A DNA stretch of 64,000 nucleotides from Aeromicrobium phoceense (GCF_013868155.1 NZ_JACEOG010000001.1:1240001-1304000), one strand, 5' to 3'; positions 1 through 9,406 are shown, counted from the stretch's first letter. Made by a program: numbers and translations. The notes: a model not told the origin generated them from the sequence alone.

Positions 1-1
1 G

Positions 2-1303
2 GCCATGGCCACGGACTGGGAGGTCACGACCACGAAGATCGACATGACCTTCCGTGAGGGCCTGAAGTGCAGTGACGGCACCGACCTCACGGCCACCGAC
101 ATCGCGAACTCGATGAAGCGCCTCGCCGATCCGAAGACGGGCTCCATCTACACGGGCCGCCTCTTCGGCGCCGGGGGAGTGAAGGACATCGTCGCCGACG
201 ACGCCGCCCGCACCGTCTCGATCGAGGTCAACGACCCCCACTCGGACCTGCTCGACAGCATGTCGACCGCCTTCGTGATCTGCCCGAAGGGCCTGGAGGA
301 CACCGAGGCGCTGGCTACGGCTCCGCAGGGCTCGGGCCCCTACAAGGTCACCTCGCTCAAGCGCGGCGACACCTACGAGCTCGAGGCGTGGGGCTCGCCC
401 GCGCTGGAGGACCCCAAGAGCGTCCCGGCCAAGATCACGTTCCGCGTCATCACGAACGACGCGACGCGCGCCAACCTCTTCGAGACCGGTGAGACCGACA
501 TCGCCGGCATCCTCGGTCGTGACTCGGAGCGACTCGAGTCCAACCACGAGTTCATCCAGGGCAAGGCCTTCGAGGCCGACTCCCTGACGTTCAACCAGCG
601 TCCCGAGGCGCCCATGTCGGACGAGCGCCTGCGCCGGGTCGTCGCCCAGGCGATCGACGCCGCCGCGTACACGAAGGCCGCGTCCTTCGGCGTCGGCGAG
701 CCGGTGAACACGGTCATCACGCCGAACATGGACTGCTACACCGAGTCCAACGGCGACATCGGCCTGAAGTTCGACGAGGACCAGGCCAAGGCCGACCTCG
801 AGGCCGCGGGCTACGGTCCCGGCGGCAAGAAGCTGACGGTGCGCCTGCTCGGGTACGACGTGCAGAACTCCGGCCCGGACTACGTCGCGGACGCCCTGCG
901 CAAGGTCGGCATCGACGTCAAGGTCACGAACGGCACGCAGGCCCAGGCCGGTGCCATCGTCTACGGCGACGAGGGCGACTGGGACGTCATCGTGTTCCCG
1001 TACCTCAGCGCGGCCCCGCACCCGTACCCGCTCGTGACGAAGATGAGCTCGAACCTCGGTGAGGGCGGCTCGTACAACTTCGGCCGGACCCGCAACGACG
1101 ACTTCGACAAGTACTCGGCGGCCGCGACCGGCTCGCTGGGCGAGGAGCGCTGCGAGAACTGGGGCAAGGCCGAGGCCGCGCTGCTCGAGCAGACGAACCT
1201 GGTGCCGCTGCTGTGGCCCATCGCCAACTACTTCGCCGACGGACTCACGTTCAACGCGACGTACCGCACCGTCGACCTGCGGAGCATCCGCGCGGTCGAG
1301 TGA
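2..1303 (+). CDS. Peptide-type ABC transporter substrate-binding protein, 5' end outside window
   Basis: Extracytoplasmic solute-binding protein of the SBP_bac_5 (peptide/nickel) family. The first 20-30% of the gene, including the signal peptide, lies before the window: the first in-frame methionine (position 5) aligns with an internal Ala-Met-Ala of the full-length paralogue at 12609, so it is not the true start. The two proteins look about 60% identical by eye and share the same landmarks (KCSDG, NMKRLADPK-like, PQGSGPYK, NLFETG, ADERLRR-like, YDVQNSGP, ending LRSIR). No permease or ATPase of its own is visible nearby. It is followed by a strong hairpin and an enoyl-CoA hydratase gene, so it probably supplies substrate for the adjoining acyl-CoA pathway. 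The substrate cannot be read from sequence. Confidence 0.9.
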   Translation, partial: AMATDWEVTTTKIDMTFREGLKCSDGTDLTATDIANSMKRLADPKTGSIYTGRLFGAGGVKDIVADDAARTVSIEVNDPHSDLLDSMSTAFVICPKGLEDTEALATAPQGSGPYKVTSLKRGDTYELEAWGSPALEDPKSVPAKITFRVITNDATRANLFETGETDIAGILGRDSERLESNHEFIQGKAFEADSLTFNQRPEAPMSDERLRRVVAQAIDAAAYTKAASFGVGEPVNTVITPNMDCYTESNGDIGLKFDEDQAKADLEAAGYGPGGKKLTVRLLGYDVQNSGPDYVADALRKVGIDVKVTNGTQAQAGAIVYGDEGDWDVIVFPYLSAAPHPYPLVTKMSSNLGEGGSYNFGRTRNDDFDKYSAAATGSLGEERCENWGKAEAALLEQTNLVPLLWPIANYFADGLTFNATYRTVDLRSIRAVE

Positions 1304-1308
1304 GAGCC

Positions 1309-1341
1309 GGCGGGCGCCCCGCGCAGCACGGGGCGCCCGCC
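1309..1341 (+). terminator. Intrinsic terminator-like hairpin
   Basis: A 13-bp perfect GC-rich stem (1309-1321 with 1329-1341) around a 7-base loop starts 5 bases after the stop codon of the binding-protein gene. There is no clear T-run, as is common in actinomycetes. It lies 54 bases before the next start, so transcription may be attenuated rather than fully stopped. Confidence 0.75.
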
Positions 1342-1395
1342 TCCTCACGTCCTGATCCACCGCCGGTGCCACCGGCGACCAGCACAAGGAGATTC

Positions 1396-2163
1396 ATGTC
1401 AGTCGTACTCAGCGAGAAGGTCCTGGACGGCCGGGCCCTGCTGATCACCCTGAACCGCCCCGACGCCCGCAACGCGGTGAACGGACAGGTGGCGCGCGAG
1501 ATGGCGGCGGTGCTCGACGAGCTCGATGCCGACCCGTCGCTCGTGGTCGGCATCATCCGCGGCGAGGGCCGGGGCTTCAGCGCCGGCATGGACCTCAAGG
1601 CCTTCCTCGAGGGTGACTTCCCGGCGTTCGAGGACCGGGGCTTCGGCGGCTTCGCCACGCGCGGCCCCAAGACCCCGCTCATCGCCGCGATCGAGGGCTT
1701 CGCCGTCGCCGGGGGCCTGGAGATGGCCCTCGCGTGCGACCTGATCGTGGCCGCCTCGGACGCCAAGCTCGGCCTTCCCGAGGTCAAGCGCTCCCTCATC
1801 GCCGCCGGTGGTGGCCTGCTGCGCCTCGCGCAGCGGATCCCGTACCACGTGGCCGCGGAGATCGGGCTGACCGGCGACCACCTCCCGGTCGAGCGGCTGT
1901 ACCAGGTCGGCCTGGTCAACCGTGTCGCCGAGCCCGGCCAGGCCCTCGAGGTCGCGCTCGAGCTGGCGCAGCAGCTGGTCGACAACGCGCCGCTGGCCCT
2001 CGAGGGCACCAAGTACGTGCTCGAGAACGCCGCCGACTGGGGCATGGCCGAGGGCTGGAAGCAGCAGGAGCCCATCGCCATGAAGGTCAGCACGTCGGAG
2101 GACGCCCGCGAGGGCGCCACCGCGTTCGCCGAGCGCCGCGCGCCCGTCTGGCGCGGACGCTGA
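1396..2163 (+). CDS. Enoyl-CoA hydratase/isomerase family protein
   Basis: Crotonase-fold enzyme of 255 residues, the usual family length; expected to hydrate an enoyl-CoA or isomerise its double bond in beta-oxidation. The start is ATG 1396, preceded by AAGGAG at 1386-1391; a longer frame upstream has no ribosome site and runs into the hairpin. Visible crotonase features are TLNRPDARNAV near the N-terminus, the oxyanion-hole segment GRGFSAGMDLKAF, and EGFAVAGGLEMALACDL with the acidic residue expected in hydratases. It precedes a MaoC hydratase by 46 bases, so the two probably share a transcript. The specific acyl-CoA is unknown. Confidence 0.9.
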   Translation: MSVVLSEKVLDGRALLITLNRPDARNAVNGQVAREMAAVLDELDADPSLVVGIIRGEGRGFSAGMDLKAFLEGDFPAFEDRGFGGFATRGPKTPLIAAIEGFAVAGGLEMALACDLIVAASDAKLGLPEVKRSLIAAGGGLLRLAQRIPYHVAAEIGLTGDHLPVERLYQVGLVNRVAEPGQALEVALELAQQLVDNAPLALEGTKYVLENAADWGMAEGWKQQEPIAMKVSTSEDAREGATAFAERRAPVWRGR

Positions 2164-2174
2164 CCCCGATTTCA

Positions 2175-2192
2175 CACCACCACCACCACCAC
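2175..2192 (+). repeat. Six tandem CAC trinucleotides
   Basis: A short (CAC)6 run lies between the enoyl-CoA hydratase stop and the ribosome site of the MaoC gene. In an unused frame it would read as consecutive histidines, but it is non-coding here. Confidence 0.7.
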
Positions 2193-2209
2193 TCACGAAG
2201 GACAGAACC

Positions 2210-2689
2210 TTGACCGACACCACCCAGCTGCCCGTCCGCCCGCAGAACGTCGCCGACCTCGAGGCCCTCATCGGCAAGACGATCGGCCCGACCGAGTGGC
2301 ACGACGTCACGCAGGAGAGCGTGAACGCGTTCGCCGACGCGACCGGCGACCACCAGTGGATCCACGTCGATCCCGACCGCGCCGCGCAGAGCCCGCTCGG
2401 CACGACCATCGCGCACGGCCTCTACAGCCTGTCGCTCGGACCGGCGTTCTCCTACTCGCTCATCTCGTTCGAGGCGTTCGCGCACAGCCTCAACTACGGC
2501 TACGAGAAGGTGCGGTTCCCCGCGCCGCTGCCCATCGGCTCGCGCGTGCGCATGACGACCGAGGTCATCTCGATCGACCACGTGCCCGGCGGCGTCCAGC
2601 TGCGCGCGCGCCAGGTCTTCGAGCGTGAGGGCTCGGAGAAGCCGGTCGCGGTGGCCGAGTCCCTCGGACGTCTCGTGGAAGCGAAGTAG
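2210..2689 (+). CDS. MaoC-family (R)-specific enoyl-CoA hydratase
   Basis: Single hot-dog-fold MaoC dehydratase of 159 residues. The hydratase-2 signature is visible as DATGDHQWIHVD followed by GTTIAHGLYSLS, giving the catalytic Asp/His pair. The start is TTG 2210 with GAAGGAC at 2197-2203; no ATG or GTG fits the conserved N-terminus. Lying 46 bases after a crotonase-type hydratase, it offers a second, opposite-stereochemistry hydration of enoyl-CoA; such pairing is known in steroid side-chain and polyhydroxyalkanoate metabolism. The role in this pathway is inferred from neighbours only. Confidence 0.88.
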   Translation: MTDTTQLPVRPQNVADLEALIGKTIGPTEWHDVTQESVNAFADATGDHQWIHVDPDRAAQSPLGTTIAHGLYSLSLGPAFSYSLISFEAFAHSLNYGYEKVRFPAPLPIGSRVRMTTEVISIDHVPGGVQLRARQVFEREGSEKPVAVAESLGRLVEAK

Positions 2690-2740
2690 AACCTTCGTGA
2701 CCACGCGGTAACAAAGCCGAACTCGACCTCAGATTCCCCT

Positions 2741-2752
2741 TAGGATGACGGC
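2741..2752 (+). promoter_or_regulatory. Leaderless promoter -10 element of TetR gene
   Basis: TAGGAT at 2741-2746 lies exactly 6 bases before ATG 2753, the geometry of actinobacterial leaderless transcripts. No convincing -35 and no ribosome-binding site are present. Confidence 0.6.
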
Positions 2753-3430
2753 ATGAGCAGCTCTGCAGAGAGTACGACGCGCCATCGGCGCTCCGCCGGC
2801 TTCTCCGGCGAGGCGCCGTCGCGCGAGCTGCCCACGACCCCTCGTGGGCTGCGTACGCGCGCCAACCTCATCGACGCCGCGCGCGTCGTGTTCGAGCGCG
2901 ACGGCTTCCTCGACGCGCGGCTCGTGGACATCACCACCGAGGCGGGCATCTCTGCCGGCTCCTTCTACACGTACTTCGACAGCAAGGAGGAGATCTTCTC
3001 CGCCGTGCAGGCCGAGGTCGAGAAGGAGATGCTGCACCCCGACGTCCGCTCGGTCACCGGCGGGGACGACCCGGTCGCCCAGATCCGTGAGGCGAACCGC
3101 GCCTACCTCGAGTCCTACCAGCGCTTCGCGCCGTTCATGCGGCTGATGGAGCAGGTCGCGAACATCGACGACAACTTCCGCGACCTGCGACGCAAGCGCG
3201 GTGAGGCGTTCGTCGAGCGCAACGCCAGGAGCATCAAGCAGCTGCAGGACCAGGGCATCGCCACGAAGGACGTCGATCCGAAGCTGGCCTCGTTCTTCCT
3301 GTCCGGCATGGTCGCTCGGGCGGCGTACTCGCGATTCGTGCTGGGCGAGGAGTGGACGATCGAGGAGATGGTCGACTCGCTCACGCAGCTGTGGGTGAAC
3401 GCGCTGAAGATCTCGTCGCCCTCCTCCTGA
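2753..3430 (+). CDS. TetR-family transcriptional regulator
   Basis: 225-residue TetR/AcrR repressor. The helix-turn-helix lies at about residues 35-80 (RANLIDAARVVFERDGF, then DITTEAGISAGSFYTYFDSK), followed by a divergent ligand-binding domain. It is a clear paralogue of the regulator at 7429 (same FYTYFDSK-EIF core), so the two probably see related acyl-CoA-like ligands and related operators. The start is supported by a leaderless -10. It ends at a bidirectional terminator opposite an exporter gene. With its paralogue it is the best candidate to bind the AGTTGAA-N6-TTCA motif in this window; that assignment is inference. Confidence 0.88.
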   Translation: MSSSAESTTRHRRSAGFSGEAPSRELPTTPRGLRTRANLIDAARVVFERDGFLDARLVDITTEAGISAGSFYTYFDSKEEIFSAVQAEVEKEMLHPDVRSVTGGDDPVAQIREANRAYLESYQRFAPFMRLMEQVANIDDNFRDLRRKRGEAFVERNARSIKQLQDQGIATKDVDPKLASFFLSGMVARAAYSRFVLGEEWTIEEMVDSLTQLWVNALKISSPSS

Positions 3431-3440
3431 GGTCGCACGC

Positions 3441-3476
3441 GAAGGGCCCCTGACGACTCGTCGTCAGGGGCCCTTC
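3441..3476. terminator. Bidirectional intrinsic terminator
   Basis: Perfect 16-bp stem (3441-3456 with 3461-3476) closing a 4-base loop, between the convergent TetR and exporter genes. It should stop transcription from both sides. Confidence 0.9.
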
Positions 3477-3486
3477 GAGGTGTCGG

Positions 3487-4941
3487 TCAGGGCGTGAGGT
3501 CGCGAGCCGTCTCGGGCTCGTCCGTTGCCGGCTCCGCAGCGCGGGCCGCGGCCACGTCGCGTCGGGGGATGCCGACGAGGGTGATGACGATGCTGAGGAC
3601 CATGGTCACGGCGCCGATCGCGAAGACGATGGCGAACACCGACTCCTCGGGGTGGTCGTCGGGCATCAGGTGGCTCGCGATCAGGGCGACGACGAGCGCA
3701 CTGCCCAGCGCGCTGCCGCCCGAGCGCATGATCGAGGCCATCGCGTTGGCCAGGGCGGTCTCCTCGGGGCGCACGACCGAGGTGACGACGGCCGGGACGG
3801 CGGCGAAGCCCATGCTGAAGGCGAAGTTCGTGATGACGCCGCCGAGGATGACCTGCCACACCTCGTCGTGGAACGCGAACAGCTGCACGTAGCCGATCAG
3901 GCCGATGATCGAGGCGACCAGGAGGGTGGCGCGGCCGCCGAAGCGGGTGACCCACACGCCGCCCAGGGGAGAGGCCACGATGCCGATGCTGGCAGCAGGC
4001 AGCAGGTAGACCAGGCTCGTCTCGAGGACCGAGGCCGAGAACCCGTGGCCGTGTCTCTCCGGCACCTGCACGAGCGCGGTGAGGCTCAGGAAGATCAGGA
4101 ACATCCCGAAGCCGATGAAGAAGCCGATCGCGTTGGCCGACGCGAGCGTGCGGTCGCGCAGCATCGCCACGGGGACGAGGGGCTCGGCCACGCGGTTCTC
4201 CACCGCGAGCCATACGGCGAAGGTCACCACCGAGCCAGCGAGCGTCGCGGTGGTGGTGACGCTGGTCCAGCCCCAGTCGTTGCCCTGCGTCATGGCCAGC
4301 AGCACCAGCACGAGCGCGACACCGAGCAGGAATCCGCCGAGCCAGTCCACGCGTCCGGCGGCGTGCGGCCGGTCCTGGGGGATGACGACCACCGACATCA
4401 CGAACAGAACCAGCGCGACCGTCATCGTGAACCAGAAGATGTTGCGGTAGTCGCGGTCGCCGTGGGTGAGGACGCCCGTCAGCACGAGGCCCGCGCCGGC
4501 GCCGACGCTGATCGCGCCGGTCAGGAACGAGAGCCCGAGGGGCAGGCGGCGCATCGGGAGGTGCTCACGCAGCAGGCCGACCGCCAGCGGGAACAGGCAG
4601 AAGGACGCTCCCTGCATGGCGCGGGCCACGAGCAGGATCCAGTACGACGACGTGACCGCAGCGAGCAGCGATCCGATCGCGACAGCGCCCACGACGACGA
4701 GCACGAGGCGGCGCCGGCCGTGCAGGTCGCCGGACTTGCTCAGGACCGGGGTCAGCACGGCAGCGGCCAACAGGTTGATGGTGACGACCCAGCCGATCGC
4801 AGCGGTGGAGACCTCGAGGTCGCGGCTCATCTTGCCCAGGACCGGCACCGCCATCGTCTGCAGCAGTGCGGTCACGGTGGAGAGCAGGGACAGGACGATG
4901 ACCAGCGCCGCGCCTGATCGACGCGCGGTGTTCCGTGCCAT
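3487..4941 (-). CDS. MFS drug-type exporter, DHA2 (14-helix) family
   Basis: 484-residue major facilitator with about 14 hydrophobic segments. It shows the [16 protein letters not shown] segment of the second helix and a GDLHGRRR loop (motif A, loop 2-3), typical of H+-coupled DHA2 exporters. I take the start as ATG 4941 ([10 protein letters not shown], with GGGA 9 bases upstream); a frame extension of 66 codons upstream would cross the shared operator region and lacks a membrane-protein start. It is divergent from the thiolase gene across about 150 bases carrying an AGTTGAA/TTCA-type site, so it may be induced with the catabolic genes, perhaps exporting substrate or toxic intermediates. The substrate is unknown. 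Confidence 0.87.
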   Translation of the reverse strand: MARNTARRSGAALVIVLSLLSTVTALLQTMAVPVLGKMSRDLEVSTAAIGWVVTINLLAAAVLTPVLSKSGDLHGRRRLVLVVVGAVAIGSLLAAVTSSYWILLVARAMQGASFCLFPLAVGLLREHLPMRRLPLGLSFLTGAISVGAGAGLVLTGVLTHGDRDYRNIFWFTMTVALVLFVMSVVVIPQDRPHAAGRVDWLGGFLLGVALVLVLLAMTQGNDWGWTSVTTTATLAGSVVTFAVWLAVENRVAEPLVPVAMLRDRTLASANAIGFFIGFGMFLIFLSLTALVQVPERHGHGFSASVLETSLVYLLPAASIGIVASPLGGVWVTRFGGRATLLVASIIGLIGYVQLFAFHDEVWQVILGGVITNFAFSMGFAAVPAVVTSVVRPEETALANAMASIMRSGGSALGSALVVALIASHLMPDDHPEESVFAIVFAIGAVTMVLSIVITLVGIPRRDVAAARAAEPATDEPETARDLTP

Positions 4942-5001
4942 CGGTGTCCATCCCACTTCCCTGCGGGGCGCGTTGTTGACATCGGGGGGACAACGAGCCA
5001 A

Positions 5002-5025
5002 AGTTGAAACTGAAGTAAGATTCAT
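5002..5025 (+). promoter_or_regulatory. Operator A of the AGTTGAA-N6-TTCA family
   Basis: Contains AGTTGAA at 5002-5008 and TGAA-N6-TTCA at 5011-5024, in the divergent exporter/thiolase promoter region. The spacing differs slightly from the other copies: the inverted repeat uses a second TGAA 6 bases after the first. It belongs to a motif found at five promoter regions here (also 8156, 12493, 24794, 42125). Confidence 0.55.
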
Positions 5026-5092
5026 ATTACCTGTTCCGCGCCGCCGGCGCGAGGACTCTCGACCATCGACTTTCGGATCAGAAGGAACGCTC

Positions 5093-6292
5093 ATGAGAGA
5101 GGCAGTTGTCGTCTCGACCGCCCGCACCCCCATCGGCAAGGCCTATCGCGGTGCCTTCAACAACACGCAGGCCCAGGAGCTGGCGGGTCACGCCATCGCC
5201 GAGGCCGTGAAGCGTGCCGGCATCGATGGCTCGGAGGTCGAGGACGTCGTCTTCGGCGCCGCCATGCAGCAGGGCAGCAGCGGGTTCAACGTCGCACGCC
5301 AGGCGGCGCTGCGCGCGGGCCTGCCCACCTCGGTCGCCGGCATGTCGGTGGACCGCCAGTGCGCCTCGGGCCTGATGGCCATCGCCACGGCCGCGAAGCA
5401 GATCGTCGCGGACGGCATGGACATCACCATCGGCGGCGGCGTGGAGTCCATCTCGCTGGTGCAGAACGAGCACATGAACGGCCACCGCGCCAACGACCCG
5501 TGGCTCGAGCAGCACCGCCCCGACCTCTACATGCCGATGCTTCAGACGGCCGAGATCGTGGCCGAGCGCTACAACGTCAGCCGCGACGCCCAGGACGAGT
5601 TCGCCCTGCTCTCGCAGCAGCGCACCGCCGCCGCGCAGGAGGCCGGCCGCTTCGACGACGAGATCGTGCCGTTCGAGTCGGTCCAGCTGGTCCAGGACCG
5701 TGAGACGAAGCAGATCAGCGAGCAGCGCGTGACCCTGGCGAAGGACGAGGGCAACCGCCCCTCGACCACGCGTGAGTCGCTCTCGGGCCTGTCGGCCGTG
5801 CTGCCCGACGGTCAGGTGACGAAGGTGTCCAGCGTGACCGCCGGCAACGCCTCGCAGCTCTCCGACGGCGCTTCCGCCTCGGTGCTCATGGAGCGCAAGG
5901 TCGCCGAGCAGCGTGGCGCGAACGTCCTCGGCGTCTACCGCGGCATGGCCGTCGCCGGCTGCGATCCGGACGAGATGGGCATCGGCCCGGTCTTCGCGAT
6001 CCCGAAGCTGCTCAAGCACCACGGTCTGACGGTCGACGACATCGGCCTGTGGGAGCTCAACGAGGCCTTCGCGTCGCAGGCGCTGTACTGCCGCGAGGCC
6101 CTCGAGATCGACCCCGAGCGCTACAACGTCAACGGCGGCGCGATCTCGGTCGGCCACCCGTACGGCATGACCGGCGCCCGCCTCGTGGGCCACTCGCTCA
6201 TCGAGGGCAAGCGTCGCGGCGCGCGCTACGTCGTGATCTCCATGTGCATCGGCGGCGGCATGGGTGCCGCGGGCCTCTTCGAGGTCGCGTGA
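5093..6292 (+). CDS. Thiolase (acetyl-CoA acyltransferase)
   Basis: 399-residue thiolase catalysing thiolytic release of acetyl- or propionyl-CoA from a 3-oxoacyl-CoA. Active-site residues are all visible: nucleophile Cys90 in DRQCASG, NEAFA, the histidine in [10 protein letters not shown], and Cys385 in CIGGG near the C-terminus. Start ATG 5093 follows GAAGGA at 5081-5086; a much longer upstream reading frame runs antisense to the exporter and is rejected. The stop overlaps the ATG of the next hydratase (TGATG), so the genes are translationally coupled. An AGTTGAA-type operator lies about 70 bases upstream. Confidence 0.93.
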   Translation: MREAVVVSTARTPIGKAYRGAFNNTQAQELAGHAIAEAVKRAGIDGSEVEDVVFGAAMQQGSSGFNVARQAALRAGLPTSVAGMSVDRQCASGLMAIATAAKQIVADGMDITIGGGVESISLVQNEHMNGHRANDPWLEQHRPDLYMPMLQTAEIVAERYNVSRDAQDEFALLSQQRTAAAQEAGRFDDEIVPFESVQLVQDRETKQISEQRVTLAKDEGNRPSTTRESLSGLSAVLPDGQVTKVSSVTAGNASQLSDGASASVLMERKVAEQRGANVLGVYRGMAVAGCDPDEMGIGPVFAIPKLLKHHGLTVDDIGLWELNEAFASQALYCREALEIDPERYNVNGGAISVGHPYGMTGARLVGHSLIEGKRRGARYVVISMCIGGGMGAAGLFEVA

Positions 6293-7149
6293 TGTCGCAG
6301 CTCATCAACGGCACGAGCACGGACGACGACGTCTACGGCGAGGTCGCGGACGGCATCGGCACCATCACGCTGAACCGTCCCGACCGCCGCAACGCGCTGT
6401 CCGATGCGATGGTCGCCGGCCTGGAGACCCTGCTCGACGCGATGCAGGACTCCGAGGACGTCGGTGTCATCGTCATCACGGGCGCCGGCAAGGCGTTCTG
6501 CTCCGGTGGCGACGTCCAGGACTTCGACGCCAAGGGCGGTGAGGGCGGCGGCAGCTCGGAGGTCGACGTCGAGGCCGTCGAGGCGCAGCGTCAGGCGCAG
6601 CGCGCGACGGTGGGCAAGATCTACCGCAGCCGCAAGCCCGTGATCGCCGCGATCCCCGGCGCGGCCGCCGGCGCCGGTCTGGGCCTGGCCCTGGCCGCCG
6701 ACTTCCGGATCGGCAGCGAGCGCGCCGTCTTCGCGACGGCGTTCGGCGCGGTCGGCCTCTCGGGCGACTTCGGCGTGGCGTGGCTGCTCAACGACATCGT
6801 CGGCCCGGTCAAGGCGCGGGAGCTCATGCTCCTGAACCCGCGCGTCCGCGCCGAGGAGGCCCGCAGCCTGGGCCTGCTCAACGAGGTCGTGCCCGAGGAC
6901 GAGTTCGACGCGCGGGTGCGAGCCCTCGCCGAGCAGCTCGCCAACGGTCCCGCCCAGGCCTACGAGTACATGCTGGACAACCTCGACCGCGCCCCCCGCG
7001 TGAGCCTCGAGGAGAGCATGGACGCCGAGGTGCCCCTGCACAAGGCGACCGGGCTCACCGAGGACCACATCGGCGCCGTGCGTGCCTTCGTGGAGAAGCG
7101 CACGCCCGTGTTCGGCCGTCGTGCCGCGACCGCTGGAGGAGACCGATGA
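6292..7149 (+). CDS. Enoyl-CoA hydratase/isomerase family protein
   Basis: 285-residue crotonase, somewhat longer than the one at 1396 because of an acidic N-terminal extension and a glycine-rich insert near residue 85. The oxyanion-hole segment KAFCSGGDVQDF and the region PGAAAGAGLGLALAADF are visible; the usual catalytic Glu in the second segment is replaced by glycine, as in PaaG-like isomerases, so isomerase or another crotonase chemistry is as likely as hydration. ATG 6292 overlaps the thiolase stop by one base and its own stop overlaps the next start (ATGA). Confidence 0.88.
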   Translation: MSQLINGTSTDDDVYGEVADGIGTITLNRPDRRNALSDAMVAGLETLLDAMQDSEDVGVIVITGAGKAFCSGGDVQDFDAKGGEGGGSSEVDVEAVEAQRQAQRATVGKIYRSRKPVIAAIPGAAAGAGLGLALAADFRIGSERAVFATAFGAVGLSGDFGVAWLLNDIVGPVKARELMLLNPRVRAEEARSLGLLNEVVPEDEFDARVRALAEQLANGPAQAYEYMLDNLDRAPRVSLEESMDAEVPLHKATGLTEDHIGAVRAFVEKRTPVFGRRAATAGGDR

Positions 7150-7445
7150 TCAACGTGACCGCCGCCGTCACCGTCCGCGAGGACCGCACGGCCGAGTTCG
7201 AGCAGGCCGTCGCGGCCGCCCGTCCCGGCATGCTGGTCGACGAGGGCTGCACCCGGTGGGACCTGCAGCGCGTGAGCGGCAGCGAGGTCGACTACGTGCT
7301 GATCGAGGAGTACGCCGACGGTGACGCGCTGCGTCGCCACGGCTCGTCGGCCGAGTTCGCCACGTTCGGCGAGGTGCTGAAGGATCTCGTCGCGGGCCCG
7401 CCCGTCATCTCGGTGCTCAGGCCTGTCGGTGAGCAGATCAAGTAG
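7146..7445 (+). CDS. Small antibiotic-biosynthesis-monooxygenase (ABM) fold protein
   Basis: 99-residue single-domain protein of the dimeric alpha-beta barrel (ABM/YgiN-like) superfamily: it starts with MINVTAAVTVREDR, followed by FEQAVAAARPGM and a CTRWDLQ-like strand, and has the HGSSAEFATFGEVL helix typical of the family. It overlaps the hydratase by 4 bases (ATGA) and the following TetR gene by 17 bases, so it is firmly in the operon. Family members are cofactor-free monooxygenases or ligand-binding proteins. Its presence in a beta-oxidation operon hints at an oxygen-dependent or quinone-type step, but the function is not established. Confidence 0.78.
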   Translation: MINVTAAVTVREDRTAEFEQAVAAARPGMLVDEGCTRWDLQRVSGSEVDYVLIEEYADGDALRRHGSSAEFATFGEVLKDLVAGPPVISVLRPVGEQIK

Positions 7446-8112
7446 TCCCGACGGTCACGCCCCCGGGTCGTTGGTCGACGAGAGCACCCTGCGCTCGTTG
7501 CCCGTGACGGCCCGGGGTCAGCGGACCCGTGAGGCGCTCGTGAGGGCGGCGCGAGGCGTGTTCGAGCGCGACGGGTTCATCAACTCCCGCCTGACCGACA
7601 TCGCGCGCGAGGCGAACACGTCGATCGGCACCTTCTACACCTACTTCGACAGCAAGGACGAGATCTTCACGGCCGTCCTGCAGGTCGCGCAGGACGACAT
7701 GCTGCACCCCGGCCTGCCGCGCGTCGAGGAGGACCCCCAGAACATCGCGGCGGTCCTCGAGGCCAGCAACCGTGCCTACTTCGAGGCGTACCGGCGCAAC
7801 GCCAAGCTCATGGTGCTGCTGGAGCAGGTCGCCACGATCAACCCCGACTTCCGCGCGCTGCGCGTGCAGCGCTCCACGCTGTTCACCGACCGGGTGGCGC
7901 GGTGGGTGGAGTCGGCCCAGGAGTCCGGACTGGCCGACCCCGGGCTCGATCCGGTCATGACGTCGCGCGCGCTGTCCAGCATGGTGAGCCGACTGGCCTA
8001 CTACTCCTTCGCGCTGGGGGAGGAGTACGACCTCGACGCGATGGTCGAGACGTCGACGAAGCTGTGGTTCAACGCGCTGGGCATGACGCTCCCGTCGCGC
8101 GCCTCGGCCTGA
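7429..8112 (+). CDS. TetR-family transcriptional regulator
   Basis: 227-residue paralogue of the TetR protein at 2753: TREALVRAARGVFERDGF and DIAREANTSIGTFYTYFDSKDEIF form the helix-turn-helix, with matching downstream segments (LMVLLEQVATI, FALGEEYDLDAMVE). I use GTG 7429, which overlaps the ABM gene by 17 bases; TTG 7471 is a possible later start. It lies between the thiolase operon and an acyl-CoA dehydrogenase operon, both preceded by AGTTGAA-type sites, and may regulate both. Ligand and operator are inferred only. Confidence 0.83.
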   Translation: MSRSSSPDGHAPGSLVDESTLRSLPVTARGQRTREALVRAARGVFERDGFINSRLTDIAREANTSIGTFYTYFDSKDEIFTAVLQVAQDDMLHPGLPRVEEDPQNIAAVLEASNRAYFEAYRRNAKLMVLLEQVATINPDFRALRVQRSTLFTDRVARWVESAQESGLADPGLDPVMTSRALSSMVSRLAYYSFALGEEYDLDAMVETSTKLWFNALGMTLPSRASA

Positions 8113-8155
8113 GCCGGACCGGCCATTGCCATCCGCGGGGCGAGGCGCTAGCCTG

Positions 8156-8174
8156 AGTTGAATCTGAATTCACC
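8156..8174 (+). promoter_or_regulatory. Operator B of the AGTTGAA-N6-TTCA family
   Basis: AGTTGAA at 8156-8162, six bases, TTCA at 8169-8172, ending 15 bases before the GTG start of the acyl-CoA dehydrogenase at 8189. The position near the start suggests repression. Confidence 0.6.
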
Positions 8175-8188
8175 TTTGGGAGTACCCC

Positions 8189-9406
8189 GTGGAATTTGCT
8201 TACGACGCCACCACCAACGACCTGATCGAGCGCCTGACCTCGTTCATGGACGAGTTCATCTACCCCGCCGAGGCGACGTTCTGGGAGCAGCTCGAAGCAG
8301 CTCCCGACGTGTGGTCGCCCCCGCCGGTGATCGAGGGCCTGAAGGTCGAGGCGAAGAAGCGCGGCCTGTGGAACCTCTTCCACCCGGGCGCCGAGGGCGC
8401 CGGCCTGACGAACCTCCAGTACGCGCCGCTGTGCGAGATCATGGGCCGCAGCCTGCACCTGGCCCCGACCGCCACGAACTGCGCGGCGCCCGACACGGGC
8501 AACATGGAGGTGCTGAGCATGTTCGGCACCGACGAGCAGAAGAAGCAGTGGCTCGAGCCCCTGCTCGAGGGCGAGATCCGCTCCGCCTTCGCGATGACGG
8601 AGCCGGCCGTGGCCAGCTCCGACGCGACCAACATCGAGACCTCGATCGTGCGCGACGGCGACGAGTACGTCATCAACGGCCGCAAGTGGTTCATCTCGGG
8701 TGCGATGAACCCGAACGCCAAGATCATGATCGTCATGGGCAAGACCGACCCCAACGCGTCGCGTCACCGCCAGCAGTCGCAGATCCTCGTGCCGCGGGAC
8801 ACCCCCGGCATCGAGATCAAGCGCGGCATGCGCGTCTTCGGCTACGACGACCGCGACCACGGCGGCCACGCCGAGGTGATCTTCACCGACGTGCGCGTGC
8901 CCGTCACGAACCTCATCGCCGGCGAGGGCGAGGGCTTCGCGATCGCCCAGGCTCGCCTCGGGCCCGGCCGCATCCACCACTGCATGCGTCTCATCGGCAT
9001 CGCCGAGCGCAGCCTCGAGCTGATGGTCGCGCGAGCCAACGACCGCGTGGCTTTCGGCAAGCCGCTGAGCGAGCAGGGCGTCGTCCGCGACTGGATCGCC
9101 GAGTCGCGCGTCAAGATCGAGCAGATCCGCCTGCTGACCCTCAAGGCCGCGTGGCTCATGGACACCGTCGGCAACAAGGGTGCCCACACCGAGATCCAGG
9201 CCATCAAGATCGCCGCCCCCCGCACGGTGGAGTGGATCGTCGACAAGGCGATCCAGGTCCACGGCGGTGGCGGACTCAGCCAGGATTTCCCGATCGCCGA
9301 GTGGTTCGCCCAGGTGCGCACGCTGCGCTTCGCCGACGGGCCGGACGAGGTGCACAAGAACGCCCTCGCGCGTCACGAGCTGCGCAAGGCGGGGACGCGT
9401 GACTGA
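8189..9406 (+). CDS. Acyl-CoA dehydrogenase (ACAD10/11-like)
   Basis: 405-residue FAD-dependent acyl-CoA dehydrogenase introducing the alpha-beta double bond in an acyl-CoA. Landmarks are [16 protein letters not shown] (FAD/substrate motif), the central strand [29 protein letters not shown], and a C-terminal [16 protein letters not shown]. The spacing and the long helical N-terminus resemble the ACAD10/11-like subgroup. Start GTG 8189 with TTGGGAG upstream. The next dehydrogenase begins inside this gene (GTG 9399), so three dehydrogenases are co-translated, an arrangement seen where substrates are bulky or branched, as in steroid degradation. Confidence 0.9.
   Translation: MEFAYDATTNDLIERLTSFMDEFIYPAEATFWEQLEAAPDVWSPPPVIEGLKVEAKKRGLWNLFHPGAEGAGLTNLQYAPLCEIMGRSLHLAPTATNCAAPDTGNMEVLSMFGTDEQKKQWLEPLLEGEIRSAFAMTEPAVASSDATNIETSIVRDGDEYVINGRKWFISGAMNPNAKIMIVMGKTDPNASRHRQQSQILVPRDTPGIEIKRGMRVFGYDDRDHGGHAEVIFTDVRVPVTNLIAGEGEGFAIAQARLGPGRIHHCMRLIGIAERSLELMVARANDRVAFGKPLSEQGVVRDWIAESRVKIEQIRLLTLKAAWLMDTVGNKGAHTEIQAIKIAAPRTVEWIVDKAIQVHGGGGLSQDFPIAEWFAQVRTLRFADGPDEVHKNALARHELRKAGTRD

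Noticed and set aside
2161..2192. A hexahistidine-like run suggesting an engineered tag
   Set aside because: The histidines appear only in a frame not used by either neighbouring gene; it is a natural (CAC)6 tract in the gap.
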